Below, in pieces: positions 56,491 to 64,000 of a DNA stretch of 64,000 nt. This DNA is from Firmicutes bacterium HGW-Firmicutes-1 (GTDB lineage: Bacteria > Bacillota > Clostridia > Lachnospirales > Vallitaleaceae), in assembly GCA_002841625.1 (NCBI GenBank), contig PHAG01000010.1, positions 60,135-124,134 on the forward strand, read 5' to 3'. How positions within the stretch are numbered: the first letter of the stretch is position 1; the number at the start of each line of letters is the position of its first letter. The notes under the pieces were generated by a model. That model was not told the DNA's origin. It ran no database searches and saw only the letters and a list, made by a program, of their open reading frames with translations. Both the position numbers and the translations under genes were made by a program.

Positions 56491-57378
56491 ATGATTAAAA
56501 AAGCAATTATTCCAGCAGCAGGTCTTGGAACGAGATTTTTACCTGCAACAAAAGCGCAACCAAAGGAAATGCTACCAATAGTGGACAAGCCAACGATACA
56601 ATATATTGTTGAAGAGGCTATAAACTCCGGTATAGAAGATATCATAATTGTTACAGGTAGAAATAAGCGCTCGATAGAGGATCATTTTGATAGATCTGTT
56701 GAATTAGAAATGATGCTAGAGCAAAAAGGGCAAAACGAACTTTTGGAAATTGCAAAATCAGTATCTAATCTTGCTAATATTCATTATATTAGACAAAAAG
56801 AACCAAGAGGTCTAGGGCATGCAGTCTTAGTAGCTAAAAACTTTATTGGGAATGAACCCTTTGCAGTACTTCTCGGAGATGATATTGTAATATCTAAAAA
56901 GCCTTGTTTACAACAAATGATAGAAGTATATAACGAGTATAAAACAAGCATCTTAGGAGTCCAACAAGTTGCTTACGAAAATGTTAATAAATATGGTATT
57001 GTTAAATGTAAGAACATTGAAGGCAGAGTTTATAAGGTTCAAGATATGGTTGAAAAACCTAAGGCAGAAGATGCACCTTCAAACATAGCGATCTTAGGAA
57101 GATATATTATTACACCACGTATTTTTAAATATCTTGAAACGCAAGGTGAAGGTGCCGGTGGTGAGATTCAATTAACAGACGCATTAAGAAGGCTAGCTGA
57201 AGATGAAGCTATGTATGCCTACGATTTTCTCGGCAAAAGATATGATGTAGGAAACGTTCAAGGTTATCTTGAAGCATCTGTTGAATTTGCACTTAGAAGA
57301 GATGATCTTAAAGTTGACTTTTTAGAGTATCTAAAAAGAGTAGTTGCAGATACAGAGCAGTTTACATATTTCGATTAA
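56491..57378 (+). CDS. galU: UTP-glucose-1-phosphate uridylyltransferase
   Basis: Cytosolic nucleotidyltransferase of 295 residues making UDP-glucose for cell-wall polymers and glycolipids. Motifs are [49 protein letters not shown] and [12 protein letters not shown]. The C-terminal [16 protein letters not shown] is typical. ATG 56491 follows AAAGGAG; GTG 56467 is rejected. It overlaps no neighbour and ends at a bidirectional terminator. Confidence 0.95.
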   Translation: MIKKAIIPAAGLGTRFLPATKAQPKEMLPIVDKPTIQYIVEEAINSGIEDIIIVTGRNKRSIEDHFDRSVELEMMLEQKGQNELLEIAKSVSNLANIHYIRQKEPRGLGHAVLVAKNFIGNEPFAVLLGDDIVISKKPCLQQMIEVYNEYKTSILGVQQVAYENVNKYGIVKCKNIEGRVYKVQDMVEKPKAEDAPSNIAILGRYIITPRIFKYLETQGEGAGGEIQLTDALRRLAEDEAMYAYDFLGKRYDVGNVQGYLEASVEFALRRDDLKVDFLEYLKRVVADTEQFTYFD

Positions 57379-57381
57379 AGG

Positions 57382-57409
57382 TAAAGACAGAGCCAAAGCT
57401 CTGTCTTTA
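57382..57409. terminator. Bidirectional terminator between galU and the AI-2E gene
   Basis: Perfect 12-bp stem TAAAGACAGAGC / GCTCTGTCTTTA with loop CAAA. It includes the stop codon of the minus-strand gene. Confidence 0.85.
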
Positions 57410-58573
57410 GTGTTTAGTTGTATTCATTTTCTTGTTATATCTATTATCAAGATAGCCTTCTATTAGCGTTTTAATAATGCTGAAGAAGGGTGCCCCAAAG
57501 AGCATGCCGATAAAACCAAATATATTTCCAAATAATAGGATAGAAAATATGATCCAAAAAGGTGATAAGCCTATGGAACCCCCTAATATTTTAGGCCCTA
57601 AGATGTTTCCATCAAATTGCTGTAGCAAAAAGATAATAACAAGAAACCAGACTGCCTTTACAGGATTAACGATTAATAGAAATGCAAATCCGATACCTCC
57701 TCCGATAAATGGTCCAAAATAAGGGATTAAATTAGTAAGAGTAATCAGAGAGCTAATCAATATAGCAAAGGGCATTTTTACAATTAATAGAATGATAAAG
57801 CATAAGATTCCAATGATAAGAGCGTCTAATAGAGTACCTATAAAAAAGCGAGAGAAGACTGTATGGGAATATGCAAGTACTCCTAGAATTGAGCAAGCGG
57901 TTTTTTGGGGGAATATTGATACGATGGCTTTTTTTGATTTTTCTGTGCTGGATTCCTTGCTGTTTAATAAATAGATGGAGATTATGATTGCAATGAAGAC
58001 ATTTAAGAGACCAAATGCAAAGTTCTTCGTTATTCTAATCAAATTTGGAACAAGCTCGGTGACCATTGTTGACAGTTGATCTACATTATTTGGTAGCTGT
58101 TCACTTAAAAAGGTATCCACATTGTTGGGATCAAAATAATAGATAGAGCCATTGATATTAAAGGTAAGACTGTCAAAATAGGCGATCAATCTAGAAATAT
58201 AATCTGGAAATTCATTTATAAGCTGGAGTAAGCTACCAATGAGCTGTGGTAGGATAAAAGTAAGCATTAATACAATAAGAGCGAAAACTGTAATGTAGGA
58301 AAGAAAGATTGATAGCAAACGAGTGATCGTTTTCGATTTAAGAGGTTTGATAAGAGGCAATACGCGCTTTTCAAGTGCACTCACAATAAAGTTCATGAAG
58401 TATGCAATTAACATGCCGAGTAAAAATGGAAAGAACACGGACTTAACATTTGAGAAGAAGGTTTTTGTATCTGACCAGCTATCTGTAAGCTTATAGATGA
58501 TGAGACATATAATGAAAACAATAACAGCATATATGCTGATCGTGGTGTATTTTTTATTCCAATCTATTCTCAT
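57407..58573 (-). CDS. AI-2E-family transporter
   Basis: Membrane protein of 388 residues with about eight helices, of the AI-2 exporter/TqsA-YtvI family. The C-terminal family region is VSLTNLIPYFGPFIGG-like (here ITLTNLIPYFGPFIGGGIG), then QFDGNILGPKILGGSIGLSP and FGAPFFSIIKTL. Members include possible quorum-signal exporters and Na+/H+ antiporters, so substrate is open. Start at ATG (minus) 58573, ten bases after TGGAGG; the frame extends to TTG 58591. Confidence 0.87.
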   Translation of the reverse strand: MRIDWNKKYTTISIYAVIVFIICLIIYKLTDSWSDTKTFFSNVKSVFFPFLLGMLIAYFMNFIVSALEKRVLPLIKPLKSKTITRLLSIFLSYITVFALIVLMLTFILPQLIGSLLQLINEFPDYISRLIAYFDSLTFNINGSIYYFDPNNVDTFLSEQLPNNVDQLSTMVTELVPNLIRITKNFAFGLLNVFIAIIISIYLLNSKESSTEKSKKAIVSIFPQKTACSILGVLAYSHTVFSRFFIGTLLDALIIGILCFIILLIVKMPFAILISSLITLTNLIPYFGPFIGGGIGFAFLLIVNPVKAVWFLVIIFLLQQFDGNILGPKILGGSIGLSPFWIIFSILLFGNIFGFIGMLFGAPFFSIIKTLIEGYLDNRYNKKMNTTKH

Positions 58574-58741
58574 ATATATACGGGCCTCCAAAGTAATTTA
58601 GGTTTATTTGCTTATTAGAGTATAATACCCAAATTCAGGCAGGTTATTTTGATAATATATAAAGACTTTTATTGAAATAGAAAATTTCACTTGATTTATT
58701 GAGTTATACGTATTATAATTTATTTTGCTGTTACATAATAT

Positions 58742-58815
58742 GCGCTACTAGCTCAGTTGGTTAGAGCACCTGACTCTTAATCAGGGTGTCCCCGGTTCGA
58801 ACCCGGGGTGGCGTA
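58742..58815 (+). tRNA. tRNA-Lys (anticodon CTT)
   Basis: Acceptor GCGCTAC/GTGGCGT has G-T pairs. The D stem is GCTC/GAGC, anticodon stem CCTGA/TCAGG with loop CTCTTAA, and T arm CCCGG-TTCGAAC-CCGGG. CTT reads AAG. It is the last host gene before IS and phage DNA, a common integration site. Confidence 0.96.
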
Positions 58816-58855
58816 CTAGAAAAAACCCAGTAAAATAGAGGGTTGTAGGTGAAAA

Positions 58856-58882
58856 AAAGAGAGGGCGATTGCTCTCTCTTTT
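58856..58882 (+). terminator. Terminator of tRNA-Lys
   Basis: AAAGAGAG..GC / GC..CTCTCTTT stem around GATT, TTTT tail. Confidence 0.88.
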
Positions 58883-58890
58883 GCGTTGCG

Positions 58891-58974
58891 TTCACATATC
58901 GTGCACACAATATATTTAATTAAAAATTTAAGCGTTCTAGAGCTTCTCTTTTTTTGTCTAAGTCGATATGTGAA
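58891..58974. repeat. Inverted repeat TTCACATATCG / CGATATGTGAA
   Basis: Perfect 11-bp arms at 58891-58901 and 58964-58974, between the tRNA-Lys terminator and istB. They may be part of the multiple end-binding sites of an IS21 element or a remnant of the prophage end. Confidence 0.6.
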
Positions 58975-59044
58975 TAGGTTGTATATGTCAAGCGAAAAGT
59001 CGGCCATCCGCTCATTGAATTCTAGTCCACTTTTATTAAAAAAT

Positions 59045-59785
59045 TTAGCCCTTTCGAGCTAGTGTTTCTCTAAGCCGATATGATTCGCCTTGCATATTTA
59101 CGATATGAGCCTTATGCGTAAGTCGATCTACCATAGCTCTAGTGATTACTGGATCACCAAATATCTCATCCCATCTGTCAAAAGCTAGGTTGGTTGTGAT
59201 AATAATAGATTTTCTTGAAGCTCTAAGTGACAGGTTGGTAAATAATAATCCGGATCCCTGTTTATCAAAAGAGATGTATCCGAGTTCGTCTGCAATTACA
59301 AGGTCATACTTTTCGAAGCGTCTCTCAAAGTATGTTAGCGTTTTTTGACTTTTACACTCTTTGAGTTGTGTTATGAGTAATGGTATTGTTGTATAAAGAA
59401 CTTTATATCCTTGGATACATGCTTTGATACCAAGCCCTATACTAATATGTGTTTTTCCCGTGCCAGGATTACCAGATAAGATAATATTCTGTCCCTTTTC
59501 TATAAAATCCAGTGTGTTAAATAAGGGCAACTTATCCTGAACACCTTCTGGTAAATAAGGAATCTCTAAGTCATCTAGATATTTCTTATACGGAAATTTT
59601 GCAATACGTATGCGACAGTCAACCGCTCGTTGATCTTTCATGTCGATTTCTTTTTCTAGTATCTTATGTAGGAAATCTTCATAATCCTTGGCATCATTCA
59701 TGGTATCTTCAAAGGTATCCTGTATGCCTTTAAGCTTTAAAATGCGGCAATATTCTTTGATTTCTTCATTCAGTTTTACGTTCAT
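59045..59785 (-). CDS. istB: IS21-family helper ATPase IstB
   Basis: ATPase of 246 residues that helps the IstA transposase select target DNA. Walker A is SGNPGTGKTHIS (about residues 105-114), Walker B LVIADELGYISF, and SIIITTNLAFDRW the sensor region. It overlaps the istA stop by TAATG sharing, the usual translational coupling. Length is normal, so istB is intact while its partner is broken. The C-terminal SYRLRETLARKG is also typical. Confidence 0.95.
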   Translation of the reverse strand: MNVKLNEEIKEYCRILKLKGIQDTFEDTMNDAKDYEDFLHKILEKEIDMKDQRAVDCRIRIAKFPYKKYLDDLEIPYLPEGVQDKLPLFNTLDFIEKGQNIILSGNPGTGKTHISIGLGIKACIQGYKVLYTTIPLLITQLKECKSQKTLTYFERRFEKYDLVIADELGYISFDKQGSGLLFTNLSLRASRKSIIITTNLAFDRWDEIFGDPVITRAMVDRLTHKAHIVNMQGESYRLRETLARKG

Positions 59786-60273
59786 TATACAGCCTCCTTA
59801 TGTTTAACGATTGTACTAATTCCACCTAATTGGTTGTACTGATATAATGTCTGCTTGGATTTTAAAGACAGTTCATCAGTATAGAAGCTTACATGACCAG
59901 CTTCCTGTTCTTTGGTATGATCACAGATGGAGCTAACTTTATCCGAGCTCATATCAAGAGGTGAAATTTGTTCCAACCGTTTTAAGGCTGCATCAACTGC
60001 ATCGACACCTTTTTCATAGATTATTTCTAAGACCTCTAGAAATATCTTGGCATCTTTGTTATAATAACATTCGTAGATGTTCTTAATCTTGGTGTCCGCT
60101 TGTAGCATTGCTGTGCTATTTGTTAGGACACCTGGTTTTTTATAGAGAGTTTTTAAGTAGTGCTTTAAATCTATTGTCCATGTGTGGAGTTTATAGCTTC
60201 TATCATGAGTAGCCATAATAGCTTTATCATGATATAAATGAATTTTGTTAGTATATATTTTTGCAAGAAGCAT
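59785..60273 (-). pseudogene. istA: Truncated IS21-family transposase IstA (C-terminal part)
   Basis: About 162 residues remain of a protein of about 500. Visible are YTNKIHLYHDKAIMATHDRS and TWTIDLKHYLKTLYKKPGVL, the conserved C-terminal beta and HYL/KPG segments of IstA. Homology appears to begin slightly upstream of the ATG (LVGQ before MLLAK), so this ATG is internal and not a real start. The DDE catalytic domain is missing. Junction with phage DNA lies near 60285-60295. Confidence 0.9.
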
Positions 60274-60292
60274 TTGTCCTACTAGATTAGAG

Positions 60293-60613
60293 GTGGTTGG
60301 CGTTGAAAGCGATGACTCAACGGAAGAAGATGAGTACGTTATTCAATTTGAGAAGCCGTTTATGTTTGAAGGTAATACATATGCAGAAATTGATTTATCA
60401 GGTATAGAAGAATTAACGACTTCGCAGTTAAAAACAGCTGAAAAAATCTATACTAAAAAAGGAAAGGTATCTGCTGCACCTGAAATGAGTACAGCATATG
60501 CTTGTATCGTTGCTCATATGGTTTCGAGCAGACCTATTGAATTTTTTGATAGACTACCAGCTAAAGAGGGTATGAAAATAAAAAACTTGTTAATCGGCTA
60601 TTTATACAACTAG
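60293..60613 (+). CDS. Phage tail assembly chaperone (0-frame product), 5' end uncertain
   Basis: About 107 residues of a Mu gp41/TAC_7-like tail assembly chaperone: EYVIQFEKPFMFEGNTYAEI and DLSGIEELTTSQLKTAEKIY. The chaperone coats the tape measure during tail assembly. The frame is open upstream to 60245, but that part is antisense to istA. The true start was probably lost at the IS junction or is GTG 60293. Just before its stop, the gene has A AAA AAC in register at 60580-60586, leading to a -1 frameshift product (next entry). The tape-measure gene follows, as expected. Confidence 0.75.
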   Translation: MVGVESDDSTEEDEYVIQFEKPFMFEGNTYAEIDLSGIEELTTSQLKTAEKIYTKKGKVSAAPEMSTAYACIVAHMVSSRPIEFFDRLPAKEGMKIKNLLIGYLYN

Positions 60614-60768
60614 GTTTAAGGCAAGGTGATGGAGAGATACTGCAAAAAGTAGCCATCAACCTTGCCTTAAATACTTTTACTAGCATTGAATTCTATCTGA
60701 ATCTTTCAATAGGAGAATTTGTAAGGGTAGCCGAAGAGATCAGTGAGGTGAGTAAAAAGCATGGCTAA
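60580..60768 (+). CDS. -1 frameshift extension of the tail chaperone (GT-type)
   Basis: After slippage on A AAA AAC (60580-60586, zero-frame codons ATA AAA AAC), the -1 frame stays open for 60 codons from CTT 60586 to the stop at 60766-60768. The encoded part contains LALNTFTSIEFYLNLSIGEF and VRVAEEISEVSKKHG and has no start of its own. It overlaps the tape-measure start by eight bases. This is the known G/GT arrangement of tailed phages. A stem-loop at 60615-60671 (TTTAAGGCAAGG.. with ..CCTTGCCTTAAA, one bulge) follows the slip site. Confidence 0.8.
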   Translation, partial: KKLVNRLFIQLGLRQGDGEILQKVAINLALNTFTSIEFYLNLSIGEFVRVAEEISEVSKKHG

Positions 60769-62976
60769 GAAAACAACATACGAAACCATTCTTGCCATTG
60801 GTGGTAAAGTTCAATCATCAATGGGAAAAGCTTTTTCTCAAGCTCAAAAAAACATTGCTGGACTTGAAAAACAAACGAAAGCAGCAAACGCAACGAATAA
60901 GGGATTTGCTGTTGGATTAAAAACTATTATCGGTGGAGCAATGACCTATAAAGCGTTTAGTTCTGCAAAGAGTTATTTGGATGAATCAGTTGAAGCTGCT
61001 AAGGTACAGATAGAAGTTGAGACAAAGCTAGCAACAGTATTAAAACAAAGAACTAATGCAACAGAAACTCAGATATAATCGATAATAAACTTAGCAAGTG
61101 CACAAGAGCAATTAGGTGTTATTGAAGGAGATGTACAGATTGCTGGAGCTCAGCAATTATCGACATTTGTAAACCAGACATCGTCAGTGGAAACTTTGAT
61201 TCCAGCAATGAATAATTTAATTGCACAGCAGAAAGGACTTTCTGCTACTACAGGTGATGCAGTTAATATTGGGAATTTAATGGGTAAAGTATTAAATGGA
61301 CAAACGGGGTCTCTGACAAGAGTTGGAATCTCGTTTTCTGCTGCTCAAGAGAAAGTACTTAAGTATGGTAATGAACAAGAAAGGCTGCTATGTTGGCACA
61401 AGTAATTAATGAAAATGTTGGTCAGATGAATAAAGCCCTTGCAGAAACTGATCAAGGTAAAATAAAACAAGCAAATAATGTGCTTGGTGAGATGCAAGAA
61501 ACTATTGGGAGAAAAATACTCCCCATACAAGCTAAATTTTATGGGTGGTTTGCTGGTAAAATACCTAAGATTCAAAACTTTATATCAGGCCTTATTGATA
61601 AGACCTCAAAAGGTATTAGCTTTATAAGTAATTCATTATCTAAGCTGAAACCATATGTAACTTCTGCAGTTACTAAATTTGGGCTTTTCAAACCAACAAT
61701 TGACAATATAATCCAGAAAATAATATGGTTTAAGGGTGTTGCAGTTGATTCTTTTAATAAGATAAAAGGGGTAATCACAGAGAATATTCCAATCTTAGCT
61801 AGTATTAAAGACAGGATTGTAGAGGTAGCAACTAATATTCAGGAAAAGCTTAACGGAGCATTTTCAACAGCGCAGCCTATAATAGAATGGATGTTTAGTA
61901 ATGCACTTCCTCAGGTCGTATCAGCGTTATTTTTAGTAGCTGATAAAGCAACACTCGTCTATGATGTTATTGTTAATAACTGGGCAGTCATTGAACCAAT
62001 AGTTTACGGTATAATTGGCGCATTTGTGGCTTTTAAAGTGATTACTGGAATCATGACAGCCTATTCTATTATTATGGGGATAGCATCTGGCGTTACTACA
62101 GCATTTGGAGCAGCAGTTGCTTTCGTAACTTCTCCAATTGGGGTTGTTGTAATAGCAATTGGTGCATTGATTGCGATAGGTATGCTCCTTTATAAGAATT
62201 GGGACAAAGTTAAAGCATTTATGATAAGGATTGTAACAGGTATCAAAGATGGAATTGTAAATGCCTTTAATAACGTGGTTGCATTCTTTAAAGAATGGGG
62301 TCCAAAAGTTCTTATTGCTCTTACAGGACCATTTGGAATTGCAGTTTCATTAATAGTTCAAAACTGGGATACAATAAAGGTCTTTTTTAGTAATGTATGG
62401 ATAGCGATTCAGGAGATATTTGCAAATGTAGGAACATGGTTTTCAGAAAAGTTTACAGCTGCAGTTGAAGGAATAAAAACTGTATTTTCAGGAATCGGAG
62501 AATTCTTTGGTGGTATTTTTGATACAGTTATAGGAACATTTAAAGGCAATATTAATATGATTATTGGTCTTATTAACTTTATGATTGATAAGATCAATGG
62601 AATTAGTATTGAGGTACCAGAATGGGTGCCAGAAATAGGTGGAAAGACAATCGGGTTAAGTATTTCTAATATACCACAGCTTGCAAATGGTGCGTATGTT
62701 AAGCATACACCAGGAGGAGTTCTTGCAAATATTGGTGAGGGTAATCATGACGAAGCAGTTATTCCACTCGGCAGCAGGCTTGAAAAAATATTTGGCAAGT
62801 TAGTAGGCAATAAAACATCAAACGAGAGCGTGTCTTTTACTTATTCACCTAAAATCATTATTCAAGGTAATGCTGATGAAAGTGTAGTTAGAAAAGCAAT
62901 AGAAGATGATCAAAGGGCTTTTGAAAAAAGAATGAACACATGGTTATCAAACAACAAAAGATTGAAATTTTCATAA
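60761..62976 (+). pseudogene. Phage tail tape-measure protein, broken by nonsense and frameshift
   Basis: The reading frame would be about 738 residues, setting tail length. Three pieces remain. Piece 1 (60761-61078) starts TYETILAIGGKVQSSMGKAF and ends at TAA 61076-61078. Piece 2 continues in the same frame to 61405 (NLASAQEQLGVIEGDVQIAG), so the TAA is a nonsense change, for example CAA to TAA. Piece 3 (from about 61388 to 62976) lies in another frame; one base is missing near 61383 (GAAAGGCTGCT, expected AGGGCTGCT). Piece 3 has long hydrophobic helices (about 62010-62190) and ends with the typical GGVLANIGEGNHDEAVIPLG. No tape measure can be made. Confidence 0.9.
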
Positions 62977-62989
62977 GTAGGTGGATACT

Positions 62990-63344
62990 TTGGCTACATA
63001 TATTACAGTTTTAGGCGATACATGGGATAAAATATCCTATAATCAATATGGAACAAGTAAATTCATAAAAGAGTTAATGGAAGCCAACTACAGGAAAAAT
63101 TCATTTTCAAACGGGAGAAGCAGAAGGAGATCTTTTACCTCATGTTTATCCAGTAGGTACATTATTATGGACAGAAATTCCATTCGGAACAATGGCAACA
63201 AAAAAACTGATTTCTATTGATCCGATTAGCAAATTTCCAGTGTTTGAAGATTTGCCAATCGTTCAAACAGAATCGGAAAGAATTGAAGAACTTGAAAACC
63301 AACTATTAATGCAAGCTGACGAAATGATTGGGGGTATTTTATAA
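62990..63344 (+). pseudogene. Tail protein X fused by deletion to a distal tail protein end
   Basis: The first 30 or so residues (ATYITVLGDTWDKISYNQYG, FIKELMEAN) are the start of phage tail protein X (LysM-like), from TTG 62990 after TAGGTGG. From about 63080 the homologous frame changes: the frame with stop 63342-63344 encodes GKIHFQTGEAEGDLL and WTEIPFGTMATKKLISIDP, ending in a coiled-coil like segment (ESERIEELENQLLMQADEM). That resembles the end of a distal tail or fibre accessory protein. Genes normally lying between the two (late control D, baseplate V/W/J, I, fibre) are absent. A deletion fusion out of frame is the simplest reading. Confidence 0.78.
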
Positions 63345-63502
63345 TGGTAAACATGACAATTGTAAAAATTATTGCAAACAGAATTTTAACTGATGGAATT
63401 AACCCTAAAACAGGTAATGTATATGTTATTGAAGACATAACAAACCAAGATTACCGGGTTGCGGTTGAGAATTATATCCTTGAAAATACAGCAGGGGTAT
63501 AA
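63344..63502 (+). CDS. Small phage protein, XkdX-like position
   Basis: Protein of 52 residues beginning MVNMTIVKIIANRILTDGIN and ending AVENYILENTAGV. The ATG shares its first base with the upstream stop (TAATG), indicating translational coupling. Size and place after the tail-fibre end fit the XkdX group of short phage proteins, but the usual motif is not clear. Function unknown. Confidence 0.65.
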   Translation: MVNMTIVKIIANRILTDGINPKTGNVYVIEDITNQDYRVAVENYILENTAGV

Positions 63503-63588
63503 CTACATATGGAACATATTACGCACTAAATAATTAATTACCAGGGGGCTGCTAAGGCTCTCTTTTTAATGGGGAAAGGAGATGAAAC

Positions 63589-63813
63589 ATGAATGAGTTG
63601 TCAAGCGAATTTTGGATACAAATGGTTATTTACGGTGCAACATTTGGAACCGTTTTTGGCGCATTTAAAAACAGGCTTAAAGAACTTGAAAAGAAAATGG
63701 ACAAGCATAACAATATTGTAGAACGACTGACAATTTGTGAGCAGTCAACCAAGTCAGCGCATCACAGAATAGATGAACACAAAGATGATGATGCAAACTT
63801 AAATAGGAGATGA
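63589..63813 (+). CDS. Phage XhlA-like membrane/coiled-coil protein
   Basis: Protein of 74 residues. A hydrophobic N-terminal segment (about residues 8-25, FWIQMVIYGATFGTVFGAF) is followed by a coiled-coil region (KNRLKELEKKMDKHNNIVER) and a His-rich tail (SAHHRIDEHKDDD). This matches the hemolysin XhlA/holin-associated type found just before endolysins. RBS AAAGGAGATG. It would act with the following hydrolase in lysis. Confidence 0.7.
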   Translation: MNELSSEFWIQMVIYGATFGTVFGAFKNRLKELEKKMDKHNNIVERLTICEQSTKSAHHRIDEHKDDDANLNRR

Positions 63814-63820
63814 TGATACA

Positions 63821-64000
63821 ATGTTAACAAATATTAAATTAGTGGAATTTGCAAAAAAGGCTTTGAGTGAAAATTGGGGATATTGTTTAGGTAGTTTTGG
63901 CAACATTTTAACTCCTGTATTTCTTAAACAGAAGATGAAACAAGGATATGGTGTTGGTGAGTATAATACTAAGCACAAGTCATATCTTGATAAATTTATA
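63821..64000 (+). CDS. Phage cell-wall hydrolase, partial at window end
   Basis: The first 60 codons are visible. NIKLVEFAKKALSENWGYCL and GSFGNILTPVFLKQKM match the N-terminus of clostridial phage endolysins of the NlpC/P60-like amidohydrolase type, in which the catalytic Cys comes later. It starts seven bases after the XhlA-like stop, with AGGAGATGATG as RBS. The catalytic part lies beyond the window, so integrity is unknown. Confidence 0.75.
   Translation, partial: MLTNIKLVEFAKKALSENWGYCLGSFGNILTPVFLKQKMKQGYGVGEYNTKHKSYLDKFI

Larger units (their letters stand above)
58891..60290 (-). mobile_element. Truncated IS21-family insertion sequence
   Basis: Contains a complete istB and only the C-terminal third of istA, on the minus strand. 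The N-terminal catalytic part of IstA is gone and phage coding sequence begins at about 60290, so the element is not autonomous. The exact left end is unclear; the inverted repeat at 58891 is a candidate boundary. Confidence 0.8.
60293..64000 (+). mobile_element. Decayed myophage-type prophage segment (tail and lysis genes)
   Basis: Tail assembly chaperone, tape measure, tail protein X, distal tail fragment, small XkdX-like protein, XhlA-like protein and a cell-wall hydrolase follow phage order, all on the plus strand. Capsid, DNA-packaging and integrase genes are absent from the left side, where a truncated IS21 element and tRNA-Lys abut. Late-control, baseplate and fibre genes are deleted. 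The element runs out of the window. Confidence 0.85.

Noticed and set aside
60245-60292. Upstream extension of the tail chaperone frame to 60245
   Set aside because: This part is antisense to istA and belongs to the IS element, so the first residues are accidental.
61187-61405. Independent small phage gene starting at 61187
   Set aside because: It is in the same frame as the preceding tape-measure piece and continues its homology; the apparent start is internal.

Overview
The window is AT-rich DNA with strong AGGAGG-type ribosome binding sites. It suggests an anaerobic, probably endospore-forming member of the Clostridia. The evidence is a single-chain pyruvate:ferredoxin oxidoreductase, a SpmA/SpmB pair, SLH-domain surface proteins, ATP-dependent PEP carboxykinase, YesM/YesN two-component systems, clostridial Rrf2 regulators and a DUF3881 protein. 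The species cannot be named from sequence alone.

Layout. 1-5.5 kb: a hairpin-forming repeat pair, nifJ, spmAB and a MarR regulator with a palindrome over its own -10 box. 5.7-10.5 kb: a solute-binding lipoprotein, YesM kinase and YesN regulator in one operon with no permease. 10.6-15.5 kb: MgtC, a glycerophosphodiester phosphodiesterase and two BCCT transporters (one CaiT-like, one BetP/OpuD-like), plausibly for glycerophosphodiester breakdown and uptake of quaternary amines. 15.6-21.2 kb: pckA on the minus strand, then a TPR protein, metG and tatD. 21.3-32.6 kb: a sugar-sensing and uptake locus with two membrane-anchored sugar-binding proteins around a LytS/YesM-YesN pair, then xylFGH and a Cache-type chemoreceptor. 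This resembles the known XylFII-LytS/YesN control of xylFGH in clostridia, but with a second anchored binding protein.

32.7-43.5 kb: O-acetylhomoserine sulfhydrylase, a DUF3881 protein, a large nested inverted repeat, tRNA-Arg, an isolated amidase/holin lysis pair, tRNA-Thr, a giant MalT/SARP-type regulator, and an SLH-anchored lipase gene split by a frameshift. 43.5-48.8 kb: tcdA, two Rrf2 regulators, two Cys/Met PLP enzymes (the first without a usual start codon) and a DegV protein. 48.9-58.6 kb: a second pair of the dispersed repeat, a UPF0303 protein, a eukaryote-type HisA/HIS6 isomerase, shikimate kinase, trmB, a CPBP protease, an SLH/transglutaminase protein, thioredoxin, a ferritin-like protein, galU and an AI-2E-type exporter.

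58.7-64 kb: tRNA-Lys, a truncated IS21-family element and a decayed myophage-type prophage. The tail chaperone gene of the prophage keeps a canonical A AAA AAC slippery heptamer, an open -1 frame and a strong downstream stem-loop. Its tape-measure gene has a nonsense codon and a frameshift, and a deletion joins the tail protein X gene to the end of a distal tail gene. The window ends inside a phage cell-wall hydrolase gene. No CRISPR array, rRNA or complete active mobile element was seen.
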